The notes under the pieces: generated by a model
Databases searched by the model: none
The model's input: only the letters and a program-made list of their open reading frames with translations
What the model was told of the DNA's origin: nothing
Translations under genes and position numbers: made by a program
Shown here: positions 57,247-64,000 of the stretch, one piece after another
Numbering within the stretch: position 1 is the first letter of the stretch
Layout: each line of letters begins with the position of its first letter
Source of the DNA: Secundilactobacillus kimchicus JCM 15530
GTDB taxonomy: Bacteria; Bacillota; Bacilli; Lactobacillales; Lactobacillaceae
DNA length: 64,000 bases
Assembly (NCBI RefSeq): GCF_001433995.1
Contig: NZ_AZCX01000003.1
Span: forward strand, 272,332-336,331
Direction: 5' to 3'

Positions 57247-59769
57247 GTGGCAAAATCCCACGCAACGATACCGGTTCAAATTGAGGTGCACGACGCCTAC
57301 GTTCATAATCTCAAACACATTAACGTGAAGATTCCGCTAAACGAAGTGGTGGCTATTTCAGGATTATCAGGGTCTGGTAAGTCATCGCTAGCCCTTGGTG
57401 TTTTATACGCCGAAGGTTCCCGACGGTACCTTGATGCGCTATCGACTTACACGCGCCGGCGAATCAGTCAAGCGGCACCGGCTCAGGTTCAAGAGGTTAA
57501 GTATCTACCAGCTGCAATTGCGCTGCGGCAACGGCCAACTGTGCCTGGGGTTCGCTCGACGGTGGGGACCATGACCGAAACGTTAAACGTATTGCGGCTC
57601 ATGTTTTCGCGATTGGCTACCCACGTCTGTCCAAACGGGCACACGGTGCCGCCGACGATTGAAATTGCCCAGGCGATGGATTACACGGATGAGCGAATGG
57701 GTAAAATCAAGTGTCCGACCTGCGGGATTGAATTTAAGGTTCCTGCGGCAGAGGACTTTGCATTCAATGCGGCTGGCGCCTGCCCGACGTGCGGCGGAAC
57801 GGGAGAAGTCCGTCAGATTGATCCAACGACGCTTATCGACCACCCTGAAAAGTCACTGGCTGACGGGGCGGTGGCCTCATGGCGACTTCCTGGTCGGAAT
57901 TTTATGCCCTACGTGATTGAGCAGATGGGGGTTCGCATCGACGTGCCTTATCAGGACCTATCAGAATCTGAAAAAAACCGGGTCCTCCACGGGGAAAAGA
58001 AACAGTATAAGATTTCGATCCCCTCCTCAACCGGGCGGGTTTTCAATATGGATCATGCCCTTTATGAGAATGCTTATAATGCCGTAGCAGACACGGCTAA
58101 GGGGTCGACTAATGAACGAACGCTAAAGCGCCTCGATCGCTTTTATGCCATTGACGTGTGTCCAGACTGTCACGGGTCACGGTTTAACCCGGCCCTCTTC
58201 ACGAACACCATCAACGGGCGAAATATCGCTGAGGTCAGTGAATTGACCGTTGAACAGTTGGCAGCATTTGTGGCCACAATCGTGCCAGCGCTGCCTGAAA
58301 ACATGCGTGCGATGGCGCAACGGATTATCGAAGAACTCACGCAGACGTTACGGCCCCTATTACGACTGGGATTAAACTATCTCACAATTGCCCGGGCGGG
58401 AGGAACGCTTTCGACTGGCGAATTACAACGGATTCAGTTGACCAAGACGCTCCATTCAGAAACAACGGGCGTCTTGTACGTCTTAGATGAGCCGTCAGTT
58501 GGACTGCATCCTGCTAACGTTGATGGGTTGATTGAAATCATGCACCAGTTGGTTGAACTGGGGAATTCAGTGGTTGTCGTTGAACATGACCCGACAATTA
58601 TTGCGGCCGCAGATTCAGTTATTGAGATTGGTCCAGGAGCTGGGAAAGCTGGTGGTCAGGTCATTACTCAGGGTTCAGTTGAAACCATTGAGCACGATGC
58701 CCACTCCCTGATTGGGCGGTACTTGACGGGAAAAGCGCCGATTCAGTTGCATGAAGCGAGTACCCCGGCCGCATTATTTGAAAAGGGCGAATTGGCCTTA
58801 CACGTGACGCATAAGTTTAACTTGAATGACGTTCACGTTCGGTTTCCGATTAACCGGTTGAGCGTTGTTTCAGGCTTTTCAGGAGCAGGTAAGACGACGT
58901 TGGTCTTACAATCCTTGATTCCAGCAATTAAGGCCCGGCGTGGCAAGCACCCGCTTCCCAAACACGTGGATCAGTTGGAAAACCACCATATTCGCCGGGT
59001 TCAGATGATCAACTCCGTGCCGGTTGGTAAAAATGTTCGGTCAACTGTGGCTACCTATTCGGGGATTTTTGACCACATTCGTGAGTTGTTTGCGGCGACG
59101 GCAGACGCTCAAGCCAAGGGGTTCACAGCCAGTCGATTTTCTTATAATTTGAAGGGCGGGGCGTGCCCAACCTGTGGTGGAACGGGTGTTATTAACCTTG
59201 ACATTCAATATTTACCAGACATGGCAGAAACTTGTCCGACTTGTCATGGGCGGCGGTACAATCCGGAGACCTTGGCCGTGAAGTGGCAGGGTTACAATAT
59301 CGCAGACGTTTTGGATCTAGGTGTGACAGAAGCCATTCCGGTATTTGAAGCTGAACCGGCAATCGGGGACGTTTTGAAGACGTTAGACGAAATGGGACTG
59401 GGTTATTTGACGTTGGGTGAGGATACACCCGCGTTATCTGGTGGTGAAGCCCAGCGACTGAAACTAGTCACCCAAATGGGTCGCCAACAACGCGGGACTT
59501 TATTTGTGTTTGATGAGCCATCAGTTGGATTGCATCCAGACGATGTCGCTGTTTTACTGCGGGTTTTTGACCGGTTACTACGTCAGGGTGCGACGATTAT
59601 TACGATTGAACACGACTTGCAACTCATTGCGAACGCGGACTATTGCGTGGACTTAGGTCCTAAGGGTGGTGATCAAGGGGGACAACTCTTGGTCGCTGGT
59701 AGTGTGACTGATTTGGCAAATAGCGAGAAAAGTATCACAGGCCGGTATTTGAAGCCGTTGTTGCACTGA
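57247..59769 (+). CDS. UvrA paralogue (class II UvrA-like ABC ATPase)
   Basis: An 840-residue protein about 100 residues shorter than UvrA. It has two ABC halves: Walker A GLSGSGKSS and GFSGAGKTT, signatures LSTGELQRIQL and LSGGEAQRLKL, Walker B YVLDEPSVGLH and FVFDEPSVGLH. Zinc-finger Cys motifs include CPTCGIEF, CPTCGGTG and CPTCHGRRY. The first signature is changed (STGE for SGGE). Paralogues of this type occur beside housekeeping UvrA and have been linked to drug self-resistance or DNA damage. The start is a GTG at 57247 after GGGAG. A bidirectional terminator follows. Confidence 0.87.
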   Translation: MAKSHATIPVQIEVHDAYVHNLKHINVKIPLNEVVAISGLSGSGKSSLALGVLYAEGSRRYLDALSTYTRRRISQAAPAQVQEVKYLPAAIALRQRPTVPGVRSTVGTMTETLNVLRLMFSRLATHVCPNGHTVPPTIEIAQAMDYTDERMGKIKCPTCGIEFKVPAAEDFAFNAAGACPTCGGTGEVRQIDPTTLIDHPEKSLADGAVASWRLPGRNFMPYVIEQMGVRIDVPYQDLSESEKNRVLHGEKKQYKISIPSSTGRVFNMDHALYENAYNAVADTAKGSTNERTLKRLDRFYAIDVCPDCHGSRFNPALFTNTINGRNIAEVSELTVEQLAAFVATIVPALPENMRAMAQRIIEELTQTLRPLLRLGLNYLTIARAGGTLSTGELQRIQLTKTLHSETTGVLYVLDEPSVGLHPANVDGLIEIMHQLVELGNSVVVVEHDPTIIAAADSVIEIGPGAGKAGGQVITQGSVETIEHDAHSLIGRYLTGKAPIQLHEASTPAALFEKGELALHVTHKFNLNDVHVRFPINRLSVVSGFSGAGKTTLVLQSLIPAIKARRGKHPLPKHVDQLENHHIRRVQMINSVPVGKNVRSTVATYSGIFDHIRELFAATADAQAKGFTASRFSYNLKGGACPTCGGTGVINLDIQYLPDMAETCPTCHGRRYNPETLAVKWQGYNIADVLDLGVTEAIPVFEAEPAIGDVLKTLDEMGLGYLTLGEDTPALSGGEAQRLKLVTQMGRQQRGTLFVFDEPSVGLHPDDVAVLLRVFDRLLRQGATIITIEHDLQLIANADYCVDLGPKGGDQGGQLLVAGSVTDLANSEKSITGRYLKPLLH

Positions 59770-59834
59770 CTTAATGACGGGTCACTGTGGGCGGTCTAAT
59801 GATCTATCAAATGCAGATAGCAGTTATGTCATCA

Positions 59835-59870
59835 AAATAAGCCCGATTCCAACAGGAATCGGGCTTATTT
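59835..59870. terminator. Bidirectional terminator
   Basis: Perfect 16-base arms (59835-59850 and 59855-59870) with a four-base loop, between convergent genes. Confidence 0.92.
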
Positions 59871-59896
59871 GTTATGAAACTCTTTTTGAAAGACGG

Positions 59897-60097
59897 CTAC
59901 TTTTTATCAGAATCGAAAACGTCGTTGATTTTTTCAGCGACCTTATCCTTGGCGTCTTCTAGCTTATCCTTAAGCTTGCCAGACTCCTTTTGGGTCTTAC
60001 CTTTGAGTTCGGTTTGTGAATCACCGGTTACTTTTCCGGCTTCTTCCTTTACAGAACCAACAACTTGGTCCTTCTTGTTATCGAGTCGATCAGTCAT
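59897..60097 (-). CDS. CsbD family stress protein
   Basis: A 66-residue hydrophilic, Lys/Asp/Glu-rich protein of the CsbD family. It repeats short helical units: VVGSVKEEAGKVTGDSQTEL, GKTQKESGKLKDKLEDAKDK. CsbD proteins are general-stress (SigB-type) proteins in Bacillus; the molecular role is not known. AAAGGAG precedes the ATG. It is cytosolic and very probably unstructured. Confidence 0.88.
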   Translation of the reverse strand: MTDRLDNKKDQVVGSVKEEAGKVTGDSQTELKGKTQKESGKLKDKLEDAKDKVAEKINDVFDSDKK

Positions 60098-60172
60098 CGA
60101 TACCAGCTCCTTTTCTCTAGGTTACCTTTATTGTAACGAGAATCAGGCTGGTCATGCAATAAATCCGCTCAC

Positions 60173-61375
60173 TTATTCGGCAAGGGCTAGTGACTCGTTC
60201 GTTGCGGCCTGGAGTCCGTCTTCGAGTGGGCTTTCTTGGCGTCTGCCAAGAACGAACGTCACGGTGAAACTAACCACGAAGCTGATCACACCACTAATGA
60301 TGAAAGCAGGAATCGCGTGACTAGCGATGCTGATAAAACCCAACACGCTGTTGGAACCAAGGGCGACAGCTAGGACGTGTGTCATCCCCAAGTAGACGCT
60401 GGCGACACCAGAGCCAATCATGGCGGCGTAAAACGGGAAGCGTAACTTGAGATTGACGCCGTACATGGCCGGTTCCGTAATCCCTAGAAGTGCTGACACA
60501 CTGGCGGATGAGGCCAGACTCCGTTGTTTCTTGTCCTTAACAAGGCAAAAGACAGCAAGTGCCGCACCACCTTGAGCAATGTTTGAAATGGAGGCAATAG
60601 GGAAGATGAATGATCCGCCAGTCGTCTTAACGTTGGCGATGAGTTGGGTTTCAATGGCTGGGAAACTTTGGTGCAGGCCGGTAATCACGATTGGCGCGTA
60701 TAGCAAACCAAATAGGCCAGCGCCGAGCGCCCCAGTATTTTGATACAGTGCCAACAGGCCATTGGTCAAGCCATCACTGACCACCCGCATGACCGGGCCA
60801 ACGATGGTGAAGGTCAGCAGACCAGTTACTAGGACAGCAATCAGTGGGGTAAAGGTATAGTCGAGAGCTTCTGGCATGCGCCGGTGAAGCCGTTTTTCGA
60901 GTGTCGCTAGGATGAATGCAACGGCTAGCATGGGAATGACGGAACCTTGATAGCCTGCCTGGGCAACTGGTAGGCCGAACATGTGCCAGTAAGCCATGTG
61001 GTGAGCCGTCATCGCTGCGCTGACATTGTAGCCGCTCACGAGGGCCGGCGACACCATCATCATTCCAAGAGCGGCACCGAGATAAGGATTACCGCCAAAC
61101 CGTTTGGTGGCGGAAAAACCGACAAGAACGGGTAAAAAGGTAAATGGGGCGTTGGCAAGTACGTTAATGAAGTCGGCAAACCCTTTCAACTGCGGAAAGC
61201 TGGTGATTAGAGCGGCTGTTCCAAAAAGGTGGGGTGCTGTTAAGACGTTATGGAGGGCCATTAACAGCCCCGCAGCCACAATAGCGGGAATGATGGGTGT
61301 GAAAATGTCGGCTAAAACTGTAATGAACGATGAGAAACCACGTTTAAGTGGTGTCGAGATGGTTTGGATTCGCAT
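60173..61375 (-). CDS. PTS EIIC, glucose/sucrose type, stand-alone
   Basis: A 400-residue, multi-helix transport domain of the sucrose/beta-glucoside PTS group (ADIFTPIIPAIVAAGLLMAL near residue 21, YQGSVIPMLAVAFILATLEK near 148, APIVITGLHQSFPAIETQL near 222, GITEPAMYGVNLKLRFPFYA near 313). Family members usually carry an N-terminal IIB and often a C-terminal IIA; here both are absent and no IIA/IIB gene is near. It may borrow them from another system or serve another role. AAGGAGG precedes the ATG at 61375. Confidence 0.85.
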   Translation of the reverse strand: MRIQTISTPLKRGFSSFITVLADIFTPIIPAIVAAGLLMALHNVLTAPHLFGTAALITSFPQLKGFADFINVLANAPFTFLPVLVGFSATKRFGGNPYLGAALGMMMVSPALVSGYNVSAAMTAHHMAYWHMFGLPVAQAGYQGSVIPMLAVAFILATLEKRLHRRMPEALDYTFTPLIAVLVTGLLTFTIVGPVMRVVSDGLTNGLLALYQNTGALGAGLFGLLYAPIVITGLHQSFPAIETQLIANVKTTGGSFIFPIASISNIAQGGAALAVFCLVKDKKQRSLASSASVSALLGITEPAMYGVNLKLRFPFYAAMIGSGVASVYLGMTHVLAVALGSNSVLGFISIASHAIPAFIISGVISFVVSFTVTFVLGRRQESPLEDGLQAATNESLALAE

Positions 61376-61547
61376 GGAAGTCCTCCTTGTAAAAAAGTCA
61401 CTTCGAGCTAGTTTACAAGCTTTCAAGAACTTTTCAAGCTTTTTGATTAATTTTAAAAGTTACAGTTTTGTTTCAACACTGCAAAAGACCGATAACTAGG
61501 AGATCGAGTGGTGTTAAACTAGGGACATTAGAAGGGAAGGGTGACGA

Positions 61548-62282
61548 ATGCGATACCCAGAGGTTAGGATTGCCACATTTATCAATCGTGAAAACCGGTT
61601 CATTGCACACTGTGAGTTGAATGGCGAGGTTGTGACGGTTCACGTCAAAAATACAGGGCGTGGGAAAGAAGTTTTTCTACCAGGCGTTCACGTTGCCCTA
61701 AACTATGCCCCGGGGCCGAAGCGTAAGACCGACTATGATCTCATCGCGGTGGAAAAGGCGGGGAGATGGATCAACATTGATAGCCAAGCACCCAATAAAG
61801 TTGTGATGGAGGCTTACCAGGAAGGACGACTTAAGATTCCTGGGTTACCGGAATGGACGGCCTTTCGGGGGGAGGTCCGATACCGTGAATCACGCATTGA
61901 TTTTTGGGGGCGCACGGAAGATGAGCGAGACTGTTGGTTAGAAGTCAAAGGTGTGACTTTGGAAAACGCAGGATTAGCGGCTTTTCCAGACGCCCCCACC
62001 GTTCGCGCTGTGAAGCATGTTCATGATTTAATAACGGCCACACGAGAAGGGGCTTGGTCGGTACTATTGTTCGTGATTCAAATGGCGGATGTGGACGTGA
62101 TGACCATTTATCAGGATCGAGCACCGAAGCTAGCGGCGGCCATCCGGGAAGCCCAAGCAGCAGGTGTCAAAATCGTCGCGTACCGTTGTGAGGTCACCCC
62201 GGATACGTTGAGATTAGCGACACCAGCTCTGGTGGATTTAGATCGAGAGTTTAAGGAACAAGTCGTGATACAGGATAATTAA
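61548..62282 (+). CDS. sfsA: SfsA family DNA/RNA nuclease
   Basis: A 244-residue SfsA protein. It shows ATFINRENRFIAHCELNG near the start, VKNTGRGKEVFLPGVHVALN near 32, the nuclease-fold core DCWLEVKGVTLENAGLAAFP DAP near 128-150 and LLFVIQMADVDVM near 173. SfsA was named for sugar fermentation stimulation; the fold is a PD-(D/E)XK-like nuclease preceded by an OB fold. GAAGGG precedes the ATG. Single gene, divergent from the PTS gene. Confidence 0.9.
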   Translation: MRYPEVRIATFINRENRFIAHCELNGEVVTVHVKNTGRGKEVFLPGVHVALNYAPGPKRKTDYDLIAVEKAGRWINIDSQAPNKVVMEAYQEGRLKIPGLPEWTAFRGEVRYRESRIDFWGRTEDERDCWLEVKGVTLENAGLAAFPDAPTVRAVKHVHDLITATREGAWSVLLFVIQMADVDVMTIYQDRAPKLAAAIREAQAAGVKIVAYRCEVTPDTLRLATPALVDLDREFKEQVVIQDN

Positions 62283-62308
62283 CGGTAGTATGGTGGCGAA
62301 ACCACGAC

Positions 62309-62339
62309 AAAAAAAGCCGGCCGCTATAGCGCACCGACT
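62309..62339 (-). terminator. Intrinsic terminator of the thiolase gene
   Basis: AGCCGG (62315-62320) pairs with CCGACT (62334-62339) with an inner GC-rich extension, followed by seven T residues on the minus strand. Confidence 0.75.
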
Positions 62340-62370
62340 TGGGGTGTTTTAACAAACTTGATTGGTTAAA

Positions 62371-63549
62371 TTAGTCCGGTCGTCTCACCGACATGGCCAC
62401 GCCCATCCCGCCGCCAACACAGAGGGTGGCTAACCCGGTCGTGAGGTGGTTCTGCTGGAGTTGGTGGACTAAGCTCGTCACGATGCGAGCTCCTGAGGCG
62501 CCAACTGGATGACCCAAAGCGATGGCACCACCGTTAACGTTTAGCTGGTCGTCTGCGATATGAAGGTCACGGGCCACGGCGACGCTTTGTGCAGCAAATG
62601 CTTCATTGAGTTCGATGCGATCGTAGTCACTAATTTGGCGCTGTTGTTTTGTCATCAGTTGAGTGACAGCGTAGTACGGGGCATAGCCCATGATGTTAGG
62701 GTCAATGCCAGCTTCTTGGTAACCGTCAATGATAGCAAGGTAGGGTAGGCCGGCTGAGTCAGCTGCTTGTTTATCCATCAAGACCAGCATACTAGCTCCG
62801 TCGTTTAAACCAGCAGCATTTCCAGCAGTCACAGTCCCGTCAGATTTGAAGGCGGGCTTCAATTGACTGAGAGCCGACAGTGAAGTGTCGGGGCGAACGG
62901 GTTCGTCTGACGTGATGGTCGTTTCGTGCTTTCCCGTTATCGTCACTGGCACAAGTTCGTCATCAAAAGCGTGAGCTAAATTGGCGGCCACGGCTTTCTG
63001 ATGTGATCGGAGTGCAAAGGCGTCTTGCTGGTCACGGGTGACGTGGTACCTTTCAGCGACGTTTTCAGCTGTAATTCCCATAGGAGTGTGTGTAAAAGCG
63101 TCTAACAGGCCGTCGTGTTCTAACCCGTCGAGCAATTGAGTGGCGCCATAGGCGTGTCCCCGACGCATGTGAGGGGCAAGGTATGGGACGTTGCTCATAC
63201 TTTCGGTGCCACCAACTAAAACGGCTGTGGCATCGCCCATGACAATAGCTGACTGACCTAAACGAATGGCTTTCATGCCCGACCCGCAGACCTGGTTAAT
63301 AGTCATAGCGGTGCTTTGAGGGGCCAGACCGCTATTAAGGGCGATTTGGCGAGCGGGATTTTGGCCTAAGCCTGCTTGTAGGACGTTTCCGATGATGGCT
63401 TGATCAATCTCAGCGGCTGGTAGCCCGGAGCGGGCAATAGCGGTTTTGGCTGCTAGGATTCCAATTTCAACCGCGCTTAGTGACGACAATGCTTTGCCGA
63501 ACTTGCCGATGGGCGTCCGAACGGCACTTAAAATGACAACTTCCTTCAT
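62371..63549 (-). CDS. Acetyl-CoA acetyltransferase (thiolase)
   Basis: A 392-residue biosynthetic thiolase joining two acetyl-CoA to acetoacetyl-CoA, the first step of the mevalonate pathway in lactic acid bacteria. The nucleophilic Cys88 is in NQVCGSGMKA. The C-terminal catalytic segments are GHPVGASGARI with His and LCVGGGMGVAMS with Cys. RTPIGKFGKALS begins the protein. AGAGGAA precedes the ATG at 63549. No HMG-CoA synthase gene is adjacent. Confidence 0.92.
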   Translation of the reverse strand: MKEVVILSAVRTPIGKFGKALSSLSAVEIGILAAKTAIARSGLPAAEIDQAIIGNVLQAGLGQNPARQIALNSGLAPQSTAMTINQVCGSGMKAIRLGQSAIVMGDATAVLVGGTESMSNVPYLAPHMRRGHAYGATQLLDGLEHDGLLDAFTHTPMGITAENVAERYHVTRDQQDAFALRSHQKAVAANLAHAFDDELVPVTITGKHETTITSDEPVRPDTSLSALSQLKPAFKSDGTVTAGNAAGLNDGASMLVLMDKQAADSAGLPYLAIIDGYQEAGIDPNIMGYAPYYAVTQLMTKQQRQISDYDRIELNEAFAAQSVAVARDLHIADDQLNVNGGAIALGHPVGASGARIVTSLVHQLQQNHLTTGLATLCVGGGMGVAMSVRRPD

Positions 63550-63821
63550 TAGTCGGTTCCTCTTTACTTAGATTTCTAAGCCTAAAGAATACACGATTAT
63601 GGCGAAAAAGTCTCGTGAGTTGCTAACTCTTTGGGACAACTTAAGGTTCATATTAAGGAAGTAATGAAAAGAAGGTTTCAGTGGGGAAAAGAAAAAGTTG
63701 AAATAATGTGAAATAATCCTTGACCTAACGCCGTTATCTTGATAAAGTAATAAACGTTGTCGCAAGGCAATACGCCAACCTATACCATTTCAGTCAATTG
63801 AAATTGATTTGAAAATAAAGG

Positions 63822-63850
63822 TTGACGGATGATTAAGAAGATGTTATTCT
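63822..63850 (+). promoter_or_regulatory. Upstream promoter (P1) of a probable rRNA operon
   Basis: TTGACG, a 17-base spacer and TATTCT, 91 bases upstream of a second promoter. Bases 63550-63821 hold no gene that I can see. Confidence 0.75.
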
Positions 63851-63912
63851 TAATAGGTTGCGTAACACGGATGTGTGAACAGCTCGAAACGTTGAGAAAT
63901 TAAAGTTTCTTG

Positions 63913-63941
63913 TTGACAAGCAACGATGAATCATGTATCAT
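63913..63941 (+). promoter_or_regulatory. Downstream promoter (P2) of a probable rRNA operon
   Basis: A perfect TTGACA, a 17-base spacer and TATCAT. The following bases to the window end include a GAAAACTGAACAAAG segment like that found before 16S rRNA genes in lactobacilli. The 16S gene itself would begin beyond the window. Confidence 0.8.
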
Positions 63942-64000
63942 TATTCTTGCTTAAACGAAAAAGTTTGGCAAGTAGACCTTTGAAAACTGAACAAAGTTTC

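Noticed and set aside
59874..60320. A plus-strand 148-codon Ser/Leu-rich frame
   Set aside because: It is the antisense of csbD and the PTS gene end; composition mirrors the complementary strand and there is no SD.
1..64000. CRISPR array, complete insertion sequence, or tRNA gene
   Set aside because: I found no regularly spaced direct repeats, no transposase frame with flanking inverted repeats and no tRNA-like cloverleaf; the only direct repeats are the pair at 30.9-31.0 kb.

Overview
The window reads as chromosomal DNA from a lactic acid bacterium of the family Lactobacillaceae. It has moderate GC, strong AGGAGG-type ribosome binding sites and frequent GTG/TTG starts. It also carries a RexAB helicase-nuclease, pyruvate oxidase, diacetyl/acetoin reductase, QueT, a CsbD stress protein and several SH3-like secreted proteins. 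A complete leuABCD operon is less common in this family. The genus cannot be fixed from sequence alone; a Levilactobacillus/Secundilactobacillus-like organism is a guess.

Four near-perfect copies of the ParB-binding parS palindrome lie at 1637-1652, 4448-4463, 26100-26115 and 29286-29301. Tandem promoters at the right edge lead into what looks like the leader of a ribosomal RNA operon. Both point to an origin-proximal location.

Layout. 1-10.2 kb: thioesterase (partial), Fe-S-type protein, acetoin/diacetyl reductase, YfhO membrane protein, pyruvate oxidase, esterase, Bcr/CflA efflux pump and signal peptidase I. 10.3-17.8 kb: a leucine regulon with a 22-codon Leu-rich leader peptide and a terminator/antiterminator, leuABCD with an unusually short LeuA, an MFS transporter and a nearby FAD-linked 2-hydroxyacid dehydrogenase. 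18-26 kb: XRE regulator, homoserine dehydrogenase, GNAT, Old Yellow Enzyme, a secreted protein and a metallophosphoesterase. 26-31 kb: the most accessory stretch, with two parS sites, an ArsR/MFS pair, a DUF5710-type protein, two decayed genes (one an OLD-family ATPase/nuclease), a recombinase-like protein that seems to lack a catalytic arginine, a lipoprotein and a repeat cluster. 31-36.8 kb: EndA/NucA-like nuclease, a catabolite-controlled fructokinase/polyol dehydrogenase operon and a secreted protein.

36.8-45.2 kb: a 48-codon membrane protein gene, cardiolipin synthase, a candidate structured RNA of about 330 nt at 38582-38912, queT, a TetR regulator, a purine permease with a perfect 10+10 palindrome, and proBA. 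45.3-54.7 kb: rexBA followed by two related XRE-membrane regulators, with a 35-codon gene on the opposite strand between them that has its own consensus promoter, SD and terminator. 54.8-57.1 kb: a minus-strand cluster with a pediocin-type immunity protein but no visible bacteriocin. 57.2-64 kb: UvrA paralogue, CsbD, a stand-alone PTS EIIC, SfsA, acetyl-CoA acetyltransferase and the rrn promoter region.

The best leads for something undescribed are the structured RNA at 38.6 kb, the leu leader with a self-sequestered leader-peptide SD combined with a LeuA lacking its leucine-sensing domain, the 35-aa gene at 53.3 kb, and the recombinase-like gene whose stop codon abuts a parS site.
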